47,962 nucleotides of DNA from Actinacidiphila cocklensis (GTDB taxonomy: Bacteria; Actinomycetota; Actinomycetes; Streptomycetales; Streptomycetaceae), in assembly GCF_907177275.1 (NCBI RefSeq), contig NZ_CAJSLV010000087.1, forward strand, positions 1 to 47,962, written 5' to 3'. Shown in pieces: positions 24,130-32,935 of the stretch. Below the pieces are notes generated by a model. The model was not told the origin of the DNA and ran no database searches. It was given only the letters and a program-made list of their open reading frames with translations. Made by a program: the position numbers and the translations under genes. The stretch's first letter is position 1; every line of letters starts with the position of its first letter.

Positions 24130-25686
24130 ATGACCGCCACCGCACCATCGGACGCCCGTTCGCAGCCGCCGGACCAGCACAGCCCCGAGGACACCGCGGG
24201 GCTCGCCGACTTCGGCTACCGCCAGGAACTGCACCGCAGCCTGGGACGCTACGCGTCCTTCGCGGCCGGATTCTCCTTCATCTCGGTGCTGACCACCGTC
24301 TTCCAGTTCTTCGCCTTCGGCTACTCCTTCGGCGGTCCGCGCTTCTTCTGGACCTGGCCCGCCGTCCTGATCGGCCAGCTGCTCGTCGCCGCCTGCTTCG
24401 CCGAACTCGCCGCCCGCTACCCGATATCCGGCGCCATCTACCAGTGGTCCAGCCGGCTGAGCAACGCCGTCTTCGGCTGGTACGCCGGCTGGATCATGGT
24501 GCTCGGGCAGATCGTGGTCGTCGCCGCGGCCGCGCTCGCGCTCCAGGTCGTCCTGCCCGCGGTCTGGTCCGGCTTCCAGCTGATCGGCACGGACACCTCG
24601 CCGGTGTCCTCCGACGGCGCGGCCAACGCGGCGCTGCTCGGCATCGTCCTGCTGGTGCTCACCACCGTGGTGAACCTGCTGGACAACAAGGTCATGTCGC
24701 TGGTCAACCGGATCGGGGTGACCGCGGAGATCGCCGGCGCGGTCCTCATCGTCGTCCTGCTGCTCACCCACGCCGACCGCTCCCCCGCCGTCACCGTGCA
24801 CACCGGGGGCGGCGGGTCCGCCCTGCTGGTCGGCTCCTTCGCCGCGGCCTACGTCATGATCGGCTTCGACAGCGCGGGCGAGATGAGCGAGGAGACCCGG
24901 CATCCGCGCCGGGTCGCGCCGCGCACGATCCTCACCGCGCTGGCCGCGGCCGGGGTGCTGGCGTCGCTGCTCGTGCTGGCCGCGGTGCTGGCCGCACCCA
25001 GCCTCACGGACGGCCGGCTCGGCACGGACGGCCTGTCGTACGTCCTCACCAGCCGGCTCGGCAGCGGGCTCGGCCGCGTCCTGCTCTGCGACGTCGCGCT
25101 GGCGGTCGCGGTGGCCACGCTGGCGATCCAGACGTCGGCGACCAGGATGCTCTTCTCGATGGCCCGCGACCGCGCGCTGCCCTTCTCCGCCACGCTCTCC
25201 CGGGTCTCCCCCCGCACCGGCCAGCCGCCGGCGCCCGCGCTGGTCGTCGGCGTGCTGTCGGCCGCGCTGCTGCTGATCGCCTTCACCTCGCCCGAGGCGT
25301 GGCTGGCCATCGGCACGACCTGCATCGTGATGCTCTACCTCGCGTACTCGATGGTGACCGGACCGCTGCTGCTACGCCGCCTGCGCTCCCCCCTCCCGCC
25401 CGCCACCGACGAGTCCGGCGCCCCCGTCTTCTCCCTGGGCCGCTGGGGCGTCCCCGTCAACGCGGCCGCCCTCCTCTACGGCCTGGCGATGACCGTCAAC
25501 CTCGCCTGGCCGCGGGCCGCGGTCTACGACCCCTCGGGTTCCCACTGGTACTTCCAGTGGTTCTCCCCGCTGTTCCTGCTGGTCACGCTGGTCATCGGCT
25601 TCTCCTGGCGGACCGTGCGGGCGCGGCGCGGCCGCTCGGCGCAGGAGGCACTCCCGCCGTCGGCGCTCCCGTCGCCGACTCCCTAG
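24130..25686 (+). CDS. APC-superfamily permease, probably guanidine/urea-regulon transporter
   Basis: 518 residues from the ATG at 24130 with a GGGG ribosome site. About twelve helices are seen; helix 1 carries the APC glycine bend (A-A-G-F-S-F-I-S-V-L) and helix 6 the conserved M-I-G-F-D-S-A-G-E-M-S-E-E-T. Amino acid permeases of this type are often encoded with bacterial urea-carboxylase operons. Here the gene is 3.8 kb from such an operon but shares its operator, so import of the operon's substrate or a related nitrogen compound is a reasonable inference, not a proof. A strong terminator follows. Confidence 0.85.
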   Translation: MTATAPSDARSQPPDQHSPEDTAGLADFGYRQELHRSLGRYASFAAGFSFISVLTTVFQFFAFGYSFGGPRFFWTWPAVLIGQLLVAACFAELAARYPISGAIYQWSSRLSNAVFGWYAGWIMVLGQIVVVAAAALALQVVLPAVWSGFQLIGTDTSPVSSDGAANAALLGIVLLVLTTVVNLLDNKVMSLVNRIGVTAEIAGAVLIVVLLLTHADRSPAVTVHTGGGGSALLVGSFAAAYVMIGFDSAGEMSEETRHPRRVAPRTILTALAAAGVLASLLVLAAVLAAPSLTDGRLGTDGLSYVLTSRLGSGLGRVLLCDVALAVAVATLAIQTSATRMLFSMARDRALPFSATLSRVSPRTGQPPAPALVVGVLSAALLLIAFTSPEAWLAIGTTCIVMLYLAYSMVTGPLLLRRLRSPLPPATDESGAPVFSLGRWGVPVNAAALLYGLAMTVNLAWPRAAVYDPSGSHWYFQWFSPLFLLVTLVIGFSWRTVRARRGRSAQEALPPSALPSPTP

Positions 25687-25719
25687 GGACCCGCCCCAGG
25701 GCCGGCGCGAGTTTTGCCG

Positions 25720-25749
25720 CTCCCCCTGCGTGGGATCACGCAGGGGGAG
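25720..25749 (+). terminator. Terminator whose right arm carries the next gene's ribosome site
   Basis: CTCCCCCTGCGTG-GGAT-CACGCAGGGGGAG is a perfect 13-bp stem with a 4-nt loop, 34 bp after the permease stop. Its right arm contains the GGGGGAG that would serve as ribosome site for the ATG at 25758, so when folded it would hide that site in read-through transcripts. Confidence 0.75.
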
Positions 25750-25757
25750 GGGATCAC

Positions 25758-26168
25758 ATGGACACATCGGACCTCATCGCCGTGGTCTCGGGCGTGCTGG
25801 GCAACCTGATCGCCGTCGTCATCGCGGTACTCAGCCTGCGGAGGTCGGACAAGGCCCTCGCCCAGGCCCGGAGCGCGACCGAACAGGGCCTGCGGCGGGC
25901 CGATCTCGCACTGGAGCAGGCACAGGAACTCGCACGGCAGGCCTCGGAGGCGCACTGGCGGGTCGAAGGGGGCGCGACGTCGATCGCCTGGCGCGAACAG
26001 GTCTTCGCCCTGCACGACCGCGGCCTCAGCCCCGGCCAGATACGGCGGATCATGCACCTCGAAGACGGCGGCGACGAGTGGGAGCAGGGCAACGGGCAGA
26101 TCGACGAGATCGTCCGCGACCTCACCCGCCCCCGCCCCGCTGCGGACGGTGCGCCCGCGCCGGCGTAA
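25758..26168 (+). CDS. Small membrane protein with coiled coil, unknown function
   Basis: 136 residues. One N-terminal hydrophobic segment (about 6-27, L-I-A-V-V-S-G-V-L-G-N-L-I-A-V-V-I) is followed by a heptad-like stretch rich in Leu, Ala, Gln and Arg (about 30-65), then a compact C-terminal segment (L-S-P-G-Q-I-R-R-I-M) that looks like a small helical, possibly HTH-like domain. No family recognised. A good ribosome site GGGGGAGGGG is partly inside the preceding terminator. It sits between permease and hemC-like gene. Confidence 0.75.
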   Translation: MDTSDLIAVVSGVLGNLIAVVIAVLSLRRSDKALAQARSATEQGLRRADLALEQAQELARQASEAHWRVEGGATSIAWREQVFALHDRGLSPGQIRRIMHLEDGGDEWEQGNGQIDEIVRDLTRPRPAADGAPAPA

Positions 26169-26190
26169 CCGGTCCCGGTCCGTTTCTGCT

Positions 26191-26215
26191 CCACCGAGGG
26201 GACCCTCTACGGTGG
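26191..26215 (+). terminator. Imperfect hairpin between the small membrane gene and hemC
   Basis: CCACCG (26191-26196) pairs with CGGTGG (26210-26215), and inner GGG/CCC pairs strengthen it. It lies 22 bp after one stop and 26 bp before the next start, so it may end the upstream message; the hemC promoter could overlap it. Confidence 0.4.
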
Positions 26216-26241
26216 GACACGGACGAGAGGACTGCTGCCCC

Positions 26242-27210
26242 ATGAACACCTTTCCCACCGACCGGACTTTGCGGATCGGCACCCGCAGCTCACCGATGGC
26301 GCTGGCGCAGGCCCACCTCGTGGCCGACCTCCTGCGCAAGGAGGAGCCGGGCCTCCAGGTCGAACTGGTGCCGGTCACCACCGAGGCGGACCTGTGGCAG
26401 GGGGACCTGGCCAAGCTCGGCGGGAAGGGGCTGTTCGTCAAGCAGATCGACGCGATGGTCCAGCAGGGCGACGTGGACATGGCCGTCCACTGCATGAAGG
26501 ACGTGCCCGGGGACGTCGCCGTGCCCGAGGGCCTGGTCTTCGCCGCGTTCCTGCCCCGTGACGACGTACGGGACGTCCTGCTCTTCCCCGAGGGCTCCGC
26601 GCTGCGGACGCTCGACGACCTCCCGGCGGGGGCCGCCCTGGCGACCTCGGCGGTACGCCGCAAGGCGCAGGTCGCCCGCATGCGTCAGGACCTCGAGGTC
26701 GTACGGGTACGGGGCGCGGTCGGGACGCGGATCGACAAGCTCGACGGCAGGAAGCCGGTCGACACCGTGCTGGACGCCATGATCGTGGCGACCTCGGGGC
26801 TGGAGCGGCTGGAGCTGACCCACCGCGGCCGCCAGGTCTTCACCGTCGACGAGATGCTGCCGGCCGTGGGAGCCGGAGTGCTCGGCCTGGAGTGCCGCGA
26901 CGGCGACGGCCCGATGACGGGGCTGCTGGCGCGGCTGAACCACGGCAGGACGATGGCCGAGGTCACCGCGGAGCGGGCGATGCTCCACGGCCTGCAGGGC
27001 CACTGCAACAGCCCCATCGCCGGGTACTGCGTCACCGGGCAGGACGGTCGGCTCTCGCTGCGCGGCATGGTCTTCTCCGAGGACGGCTCGGCTTTCGTCC
27101 GCGCCCACGTCCGGGGCGAGAGCAGCGACCCGGCGGCCCTCGGCGCCCGGGCCGCGGCCGAACTGCTCGGCCAGGGCGCACGCGAGATCATCGACGGCAT
27201 CCCCCACTGA
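26242..27210 (+). CDS. hemC: Porphobilinogen deaminase (hydroxymethylbilane synthase), stand-alone copy
   Basis: 322 residues. Conserved elements are I-G-T-R-S-S-P (12-18), catalytic Asp87 (H-C-M-K-D-V-P), T-S-A-V-R-R (135-140), V-R-G-A-V-G-T-R (156-163) and Cys255 (Q-G-H-C-N-S-P), which carries the dipyrromethane cofactor. Some positions are unusual: H-C-M-K-D-V-P replaces H-S-M-K-D-V-P and the cofactor loop is G-H-C-N-S-P rather than G-G-C-x-x-P. It polymerises four porphobilinogens to preuroporphyrinogen. No other tetrapyrrole gene is nearby, so it may be a second copy beside the main hem cluster. Confidence 0.88.
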   Translation: MNTFPTDRTLRIGTRSSPMALAQAHLVADLLRKEEPGLQVELVPVTTEADLWQGDLAKLGGKGLFVKQIDAMVQQGDVDMAVHCMKDVPGDVAVPEGLVFAAFLPRDDVRDVLLFPEGSALRTLDDLPAGAALATSAVRRKAQVARMRQDLEVVRVRGAVGTRIDKLDGRKPVDTVLDAMIVATSGLERLELTHRGRQVFTVDEMLPAVGAGVLGLECRDGDGPMTGLLARLNHGRTMAEVTAERAMLHGLQGHCNSPIAGYCVTGQDGRLSLRGMVFSEDGSAFVRAHVRGESSDPAALGARAAAELLGQGAREIIDGIPH

Positions 27211-27225
27211 CCTCCTGCCGGAGGG

Positions 27226-27834
27226 TCAGGCGCCCGCCAGCCGCAGTGCGGCGTCGGCGGTCGCGGACGCGATCCGCGGGCTCGGGCGGGGAATGAGGAT
27301 GACGGCCTCGATCAGGGCGAAGAGCAGGTCCGCCCGGACCGCCAGCTCGTCCGCGGGCAGCGCGGCGCCCGCCTCCGTCGCGGCCAGGAGCGCGGTGTAC
27401 GCGGACTTCAGGTCGGCGCGGGCGTCGCGGAAGGGCGCGAAGCGCTCGGCCCGCACCTCGGGCAGGAGGTAGAGGACGCCGAGGTTGTACGGGGCGGCGC
27501 ACAGCAGCTCCACGTCCGCCCGGCACAGCTCCCACAGCCGCCGCTCGGCCGGTCGCGAGGTGTCCGCCAGGAGCGTGCGGGCGAGCGCGAGGGACGGGGT
27601 GACCGTGCCCTCCAGCAACTCGGCGAGCAGATCCTCCTTGCCGCCGACGTAGTGGTACATCGACGCCTGCCGCATACCGGCGCGTTCGGCGACCGCGCGG
27701 GTCGTCGTCGCGGTGTAGCCGCGGGTGGTGAAGAGTTCGGCGGCCGCGGTCAGGAGCTCCTGCCTGGGACTCATCCCGCTGTCGGGCCGCTGCTGCGCCC
27801 TGGGCCGCCCGACGCGCCGTCCGCTGGTATTCAC
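27226..27834 (-). CDS. TetR-family regulator, likely repressor of the guanidine/urea regulon
   Basis: 202 residues from a GTG at 27834; an ATG at 27774 (before SPRQELLTAAAELF) is an alternative. The TetR HTH occupies about 25-71 (A-A-E-L-F-T-T-R-G-Y, then A-E-R-A-G-M-R-Q-A-S-M-Y-H-Y-V-G-G-K-E-D-L-L). The C-terminal ligand domain gives no ligand clue. It diverges from the DUF1989-carboxylase operon, and the 144-bp spacer holds a TetR-sized palindrome that recurs before the APC permease gene, so I infer that it controls both units. Most known guanidine genes are instead under guanidine riboswitches. Confidence 0.85.
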   Translation of the reverse strand: MNTSGRRVGRPRAQQRPDSGMSPRQELLTAAAELFTTRGYTATTTRAVAERAGMRQASMYHYVGGKEDLLAELLEGTVTPSLALARTLLADTSRPAERRLWELCRADVELLCAAPYNLGVLYLLPEVRAERFAPFRDARADLKSAYTALLAATEAGAALPADELAVRADLLFALIEAVILIPRPSPRIASATADAALRLAGA

Positions 27835-27944
27835 CCGGCGATCGTCGCACAGTGCCGGACGCCGCCCACGCCGGGCGGCACCGGTGAGCGGCCGGTAACC
27901 CGCGCGCAACACCCGTGCAACCGCCCGGAATCCGCCGCCGCCTA

Positions 27945-27966
27945 ATTTCTGTCGCACGACAGAAAT
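27945..27966. promoter_or_regulatory. Operator 2 of the shared permease/carboxylase regulon
   Basis: ATTTCTGTCG-CA-CGACAGAAAT is a perfect 10-bp inverted repeat with a 2-bp centre. With its CCTA/TAGG flanks it is nearly identical to operator 1 at 24085. The -10-like TAATTT (27943-27948) is at its left edge and the ribosome site AGGAGG begins immediately after it, so a bound repressor would sit across the transcription start. Confidence 0.75.
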
Positions 27967-27978
27967 AGGAGGTGCACG

Positions 27979-28773
27979 GTGGCGACAGGGACGACGTACG
28001 GCGCCCGGGACCATGCCCGGGCGCAGGACGGCAAGCGTGCGGCCGCGATGCCGCTGGTGCCGGCGCCCGACGGGCTGGTGTGGGCCGAGACGGTCGCCGG
28101 CGGCAACTACACGCACAAGTCGCTCGCCCGCGGCACCGAGTTGCGGCTCGCCGACCCCACCGGCACCGCGTGCGCGCACCTGCTGCTGTTCGCCGAGGGC
28201 CGCCCGTGGGAGCGGCTGAACGTCGCGGACACGGTGAAGGTGCAGTGGAACGCCTACCTGGGCGCCGGCCGGCTGCTGCTGTCCGACCAGGGCCGGGTGC
28301 TCGCCTCGCTGGTCGCCGACACCAGCGGCCGGCACGACACGCTGTGCGGCACGTCGTCAGCGGCGCGCAACACCGCGCGCTACGGGGACGGTTCGCCGCA
28401 GGGCGGCACTCCGGCGGGACGCGAGCTGTTCGTCCTGGCCGCGGCCAAGCAGGGGTTGGAGCCGCGCGACCTGCCGCCGTCCCTGTCGTTCTTCCAGGGC
28501 GTGCGGGTCGACCCGGACGGCTCGCTGGAGTTCATCGGCTCGGCGGGTCCCGGCACCGCGGTGACGCTGCGGGCCGAGCAGCCGCTGACCGTCCTGCTGG
28601 CGAACGTGCCGCACCCGCTGGACCCGCGGCCGCAGTACGTGTGCGGACCCCTTGAGGTCCGCGCGAAGGCCGGGGCGCCGACCGGGCCGCAGGACCCGCT
28701 GTGGGACGCCACACCCGAGGGCCGCAGGGCGTTCCTGAACACCGCCGAGCACCTGACCGCCAGGGGGCTGTGA
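27979..28773 (+). CDS. DUF1989 urea-carboxylase-associated protein 1 (carboxyguanidine deiminase subunit type)
   Basis: 264 residues from the GTG at 27979, with ribosome site AGGAGGT 5 nt away. The DUF1989 core includes G-R-H119-D-T-L-C123-G and R-N-T-A-R-Y-G, matching the motifs of its partner. Proteins of this type next to bacterial urea-carboxylase-like enzymes have been shown to form a heteromeric carboxyguanidine deiminase (CgdAB) that converts carboxyguanidine to allophanate. I cannot tell which subunit (CgdA or CgdB) this is. The stop overlaps the next start by one base (TGATG), indicating tight coupling. Confidence 0.85.
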   Translation: MATGTTYGARDHARAQDGKRAAAMPLVPAPDGLVWAETVAGGNYTHKSLARGTELRLADPTGTACAHLLLFAEGRPWERLNVADTVKVQWNAYLGAGRLLLSDQGRVLASLVADTSGRHDTLCGTSSAARNTARYGDGSPQGGTPAGRELFVLAAAKQGLEPRDLPPSLSFFQGVRVDPDGSLEFIGSAGPGTAVTLRAEQPLTVLLANVPHPLDPRPQYVCGPLEVRAKAGAPTGPQDPLWDATPEGRRAFLNTAEHLTARGL

Positions 28774-29396
28774 TGACCACCGTGACCGTACCCGCACGCG
28801 CCCCCTGGTCGGCGGTGATACCCGCCGGCGGCCTGCTCACCGTCACCGACCTGCACGGCAACCAGGCGGTGGACTTCCTGGTCTACGACGCCCACGACAC
28901 CGCCGTGCGCTACAGCGCGCCCGACACCATCCAGGCGCAGGGCAACATCTTCCTGACCACCGGCAGCGTGCTGCTGTCCACCGAGCACACCCCGCTGATG
29001 ACGGTCGTCGCCGACGGCTGCGGCGGGCACGACACGATCGCCGGCGCCTGCTCGAAGGAGTCCAACACCCTGCGCTACGGCCACCACACCTGGTCGCAGC
29101 ACGCCTGCGTGGACAACTTCCTCGCCGAGGGCGCCCGTTGGGGGCTCGGCAAGCGCGACCTGGTCAGCAACATCAACTGGTACATGAACGTGCCGGTCGA
29201 GGACGACGGCACGCTGGGCATCGTGGACGGCCACTCGGCGCCCGGCCTGGAGGTGGCGCTGCGGGCCGAGACCGACGTGCTGGTGCTGGTCTCCAACTGC
29301 CCGCAGATCAACAACCCCTGCAACGGCTTCGACCCGACTCCGGTACGGATGACGGTCGTCACCGGCGAAGCGGCGGACACGGAGGCCCGCGGATGA
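28773..29396 (+). CDS. DUF1989 urea-carboxylase-associated protein 2 (carboxyguanidine deiminase subunit type)
   Basis: 207 residues. Shares the core H86-D-T-I-A-G-A-C93 and N-T-L-R-Y-G with its neighbour, followed by H110-A-C-V-D-N-F-L, a conserved segment of the family. His, Asp and Cys residues here are candidates for metal binding and catalysis. Its start overlaps the previous stop by one base, and its own stop overlaps the carboxylase start by ATGA. Made in stoichiometric amounts with UAAP1, it most likely forms the deiminase complex with it. Confidence 0.87.
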   Translation: MTTVTVPARAPWSAVIPAGGLLTVTDLHGNQAVDFLVYDAHDTAVRYSAPDTIQAQGNIFLTTGSVLLSTEHTPLMTVVADGCGGHDTIAGACSKESNTLRYGHHTWSQHACVDNFLAEGARWGLGKRDLVSNINWYMNVPVEDDGTLGIVDGHSAPGLEVALRAETDVLVLVSNCPQINNPCNGFDPTPVRMTVVTGEAADTEARG

Positions 29397-32300
29397 GCTT
29401 CGACACGCTGCTGGTGGCCAACCGGGGCGAGATCGCCGCCCGGGTCATCCGCACCGCCCGGCGCATCGGCCTGCGCACGGTCGCCGTCTTCTCCGACCCC
29501 GACCGCGGCGCCCCGCACGTGCATCTGGCCGACACCGCGGTGCGGTTGGGACCCGCGCCCGCCGCGGCCAGCTACCTGGACGTCGACGCGGTACTCGCGG
29601 CCGCCGGGCAGACCGGTGCGGGTGCGATCCACCCCGGGTACGGATTCCTGTCGGAGGACGCGGACTTCGCCCGCCGCTGCGAGGCCGCGGGCCTGGCCTT
29701 CGTCGGCCCCGAGCCGCAGCACCTCGACGTCTTCGGCGCCAAGCACACCGCGCGCGCCGCGGCCGAGGCCGCCGGGGTACCGCTGCTGCCCGGCACCGGG
29801 CTGCTGCCCGACCTGGACGCGGCGCTGGCCGCCGCCGACGGGCTCGGCTACCCGGTGATGCTCAAGGCGACCGGCGGCGGAGGCGGCATCGGCATGCGCG
29901 CCTGCCGCTCGGCAGCCGAACTGGCCGCCGCCTGGGAGCCGGTGCAGCGCGCGGCAGCCGCCGGATTCTCCTCCGCCGGGGTCTTCCTCGAACGGCTCGT
30001 GGAGCGCGCCCGCCACGTCGAGGTGCAGGTCTTCGGCGACGGTCGGGGACGGGTGGTCGCGCTCGGCGACCGCGACTGCTCCCTGCAGCGCCGCCACCAG
30101 AAGGTGCTGGAGGAGGCCCCTGCGCCCGGCCTGCCCGCCGCGGTGCGACGCCGGCTGCACGACAGCGCACGGGCGTTGTGCGCCTCGGTCGGCTACCGCT
30201 CCGCGGGCACCGTGGAGTTCGTCTACGACGCCGAGCGCGCCGAGGCGTACTTCCTGGAGGTCAACACCCGACTCCAGGTCGAGCACCCGGTCACCGAGGA
30301 GACCTACGGCGTCGACCTGGTCGAGTGGATGCTGCGGCTCGCCATGGACGGCACGGCGCCCGCCGAGCCGGGCGAGCCCGCGGGGCACGCCGTCGAGGCG
30401 CGGATCTACGCGGAGGACCCGGCACGCGGGCACCGCCCGAGCGCCGGGGTGCTCACCCGGGTCGCCTTCCCGCCCGGGGTGCGCGTCGACACCTGGGTCG
30501 GGACCGGCACCGAGGTCACCACCTCCTACGACCCGATGCTGGCCAAGGTGATCGCGCACGGCGCCGACCGCGACGAGGCACTGGCCAAACTCGCCGACGC
30601 GCTGGCCGCGACCCGCGTCGACGGCATCGAGACCAACCTCGGGCTGCTGCGGGCCGCCCTGACAGACCCCGACCTGCGGGCCGCCACGCACAGCACCGCC
30701 ACCCTGGACGGCGTCACCGACGGCTCGCGGCGGATCGACGTGGTCCGCGCCGGCACCATGACCACCGTCCAGGACTGGCCGGGCCGCACCGGCCTGTGGC
30801 ACGTCGGGGTGCCGCCGTGCGGGCCGATGGACGACCTGTCCTTCCGGCTGGGCAACGAGGCGCTGGGCAACGACGAGGGCGCCGCCGGGCTCGAATGCAC
30901 CCTGCAGGGACCGGCGTTGCGGTTCAGCCACGCCACCACGGTCTGCGTCACCGGAGCGCCCGCTCCGGTCACAGTCGACGGGCTGCCGGTGCCGCAGTGG
31001 GAGCCGGTGACCGTGCCGGCCGGTGCGGTGCTGGACGTCGGGGCGCCGCAGGAGGCCGGCCTGCGCACGTACGTCCTGCTGGCCGGCGGGCTCGACACGC
31101 CCGAATTCCTCGGCAGCACCGCCACGTTCACCCTCGGCAGGTTCGGCGGGCACGGCGGGCGGGCGCTGCGGGCCGCCGACGTCCTGCACGGCGGCGGCAC
31201 CGCGGACGGGCGGCCCGTACCGCCCGGGCGGCGCCCCGCGATCGGCACCGAATGGGCCATCGGCGCCGTCGAAGGGCCGCACGCGGCACCGGAGTTCTTC
31301 ACCGAGGACGACATCAGGGACTTCTACGCGGCCGCCTGGAGCGTCCACTTCAACTCCGCCCGCACCGGCGTGCGCCTCGTCGGCCCCAAACCGCGCTGGG
31401 CACGCGGCGACGGCGGCGAGGCGGGCCTGCACCCGTCCAACATCCACGACACGCCCTACTCGGTCGGCGCCGTCGACTACACCGGCGACATGCCGGTGCT
31501 GCTCGGCCCCGACGGCCCCTCGCTCGGCGGCTTCGTCTGCCCGGCCACCGTCGTGACCGGGCAGCGCTGGAAGCTGGGCCAGCTGCGGCCCGGCGACACC
31601 GTCCGCTTCGTGCCGGTCACCGACGACGCGGCGGCCGCGCTGCGCACCTCCCCCGCGACCGCGCCCGTGCCCTCCAGGCCGGTGCTGGGCGACGGCGGTG
31701 TGCTCGACCGCTCGGCGGCCACCGCGGCACGCCCCGCGGTGACCTACCGCCGCAGCGGCGACGACAACCTGCTGGTCGAGTACGGGCCGATGCAGCTCGA
31801 CCTCGCGCTGCGGATGCGGGTGCACGCGCTCGCCGAACACCTCGCCGCCCAGCGGATGCCGGGAGTCGTCGACCTCACCCCCGGCATCCGCTCGCTGCAG
31901 ATCCACGTCGACCCGGCGGAGCTGCCGACGGCCAAGCTGCTCGACCTGGTCCACGAGGCCGAGGACGCGCTGCCGCCGACCGGCGAGCTGGTGGTGCCCA
32001 GCCGCACCGTCCACCTCCCGCTGTCCTGGGACGACCCGGCCACCCGGGAGGCCATCGCCCGCTACATGGCCGGCGTCCGCGACGACGCCCCCTGGTGCCC
32101 GTGGAACATCGAGTTCATCCGCCGCATCAACGGGCTCGACTCCGTCGAGGACGTCTACCGCACGGTATTCGACGCGGAGTACCTCGTACTCGGGCTGGGC
32201 GACGTGTACTTGGGCGCACCCGTCGCCACGCCGCTCGACCCGCGGCACCGGCTCGTCACCACGAAGTACAACCCGGCCCGCACCTGGACCGCGGAGAACT

Positions 32301-32935
32301 CCGTCGGGATCGGCGGGGCGTACCTGTGCATCTACGGCATGGAGGGGCCGGGCGGCTACCAGTTCGTGGGCCGTACGGTCCAGGTCTGGAACGGCCGAAC
32401 CGACCGCGAACAGCCGTGGCTGCTGCGCTTCTTCGACCGGATCAGGTGGTATCCGGTCGGCGCGGAGGAACTCCTGGACCTGCGGGCCGACATGGCGGCG
32501 GGGCGCCTGCGGCTGAAGGTGGAGGAAGGGGAGTTCGCGCTGGCCGACCACCAGCGGTTCCTCGCCGAGAACGCGGAGCCGATCGCCGAGTTCCGGCAAC
32601 GGCAGTCCGCGGCGTTCGCCGCGGAGCGGCTGGCGTGGGAGGAGGCCGGGGAGTTCGCCCGGGCCGAGGCGGTCGCGGCGCCGGCCGCCGCGCCCGACGC
32701 GGTGCCCGTCCCGCCGGGCGGGTGCGCCGTCGAGGCGGAGTTCGCCGCCGGCGTCTGGCGGCTCGCGGTCCGCCCGGGCGACACGGTGGAAGCGGGCCAG
32801 AACCTGCTCACGCTGGAGGCGATGAAGATGGAGTCGCCGGTCCTCGCGCCCGTGGCCGGCCGCGTCTCCACGATCCACGTCACCCCGGGCGACCAGGTCT
32901 CCCCGGGCACGGTTCTGCTGACGCTGGCCCCATGA
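29393..32935 (+). CDS. Biotin-dependent urea/guanidine carboxylase
   Basis: 1,180 residues, typical of bacterial urea carboxylase. The order is biotin carboxylase (about 1-440, L-L-V-A-N-R-G-E-I near the start, K-A-T-G-G-G-G-G-I-G-M as ATP-grasp loop, V-N-T-R-L-Q-V-E-H-P), then the KipI/KipA-like carboxyltransferase (about 450-1080), then a C-terminal biotin domain with E-A-M-K1145-M. With bicarbonate and ATP it carboxylates urea to allophanate or guanidine to carboxyguanidine. The neighbouring DUF1989 pair argues for guanidine; the reported Asn-to-Asp difference in the transferase active site must be checked by alignment. Start ATG overlaps the upstream stop. A 489-bp repeat array follows before the allophanate hydrolase. 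Confidence 0.93.
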   Translation: MSFDTLLVANRGEIAARVIRTARRIGLRTVAVFSDPDRGAPHVHLADTAVRLGPAPAAASYLDVDAVLAAAGQTGAGAIHPGYGFLSEDADFARRCEAAGLAFVGPEPQHLDVFGAKHTARAAAEAAGVPLLPGTGLLPDLDAALAAADGLGYPVMLKATGGGGGIGMRACRSAAELAAAWEPVQRAAAAGFSSAGVFLERLVERARHVEVQVFGDGRGRVVALGDRDCSLQRRHQKVLEEAPAPGLPAAVRRRLHDSARALCASVGYRSAGTVEFVYDAERAEAYFLEVNTRLQVEHPVTEETYGVDLVEWMLRLAMDGTAPAEPGEPAGHAVEARIYAEDPARGHRPSAGVLTRVAFPPGVRVDTWVGTGTEVTTSYDPMLAKVIAHGADRDEALAKLADALAATRVDGIETNLGLLRAALTDPDLRAATHSTATLDGVTDGSRRIDVVRAGTMTTVQDWPGRTGLWHVGVPPCGPMDDLSFRLGNEALGNDEGAAGLECTLQGPALRFSHATTVCVTGAPAPVTVDGLPVPQWEPVTVPAGAVLDVGAPQEAGLRTYVLLAGGLDTPEFLGSTATFTLGRFGGHGGRALRAADVLHGGGTADGRPVPPGRRPAIGTEWAIGAVEGPHAAPEFFTEDDIRDFYAAAWSVHFNSARTGVRLVGPKPRWARGDGGEAGLHPSNIHDTPYSVGAVDYTGDMPVLLGPDGPSLGGFVCPATVVTGQRWKLGQLRPGDTVRFVPVTDDAAAALRTSPATAPVPSRPVLGDGGVLDRSAATAARPAVTYRRSGDDNLLVEYGPMQLDLALRMRVHALAEHLAAQRMPGVVDLTPGIRSLQIHVDPAELPTAKLLDLVHEAEDALPPTGELVVPSRTVHLPLSWDDPATREAIARYMAGVRDDAPWCPWNIEFIRRINGLDSVEDVYRTVFDAEYLVLGLGDVYLGAPVATPLDPRHRLVTTKYNPARTWTAENSVGIGGAYLCIYGMEGPGGYQFVGRTVQVWNGRTDREQPWLLRFFDRIRWYPVGAEELLDLRADMAAGRLRLKVEEGEFALADHQRFLAENAEPIAEFRQRQSAAFAAERLAWEEAGEFARAEAVAAPAAAPDAVPVPPGGCAVEAEFAAGVWRLAVRPGDTVEAGQNLLTLEAMKMESPVLAPVAGRVSTIHVTPGDQVSPGTVLLTLAP

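Noticed and set aside
27835..27978. Guanidine-II (mini-ykkC) riboswitch before the carboxylase operon
   Set aside because: A GCCGCCC/GGGCGGC hairpin (27861-27879) is present, but its loop is ACGCC and I see no second hairpin with the required ACGR loop. A covariance search would be decisive.
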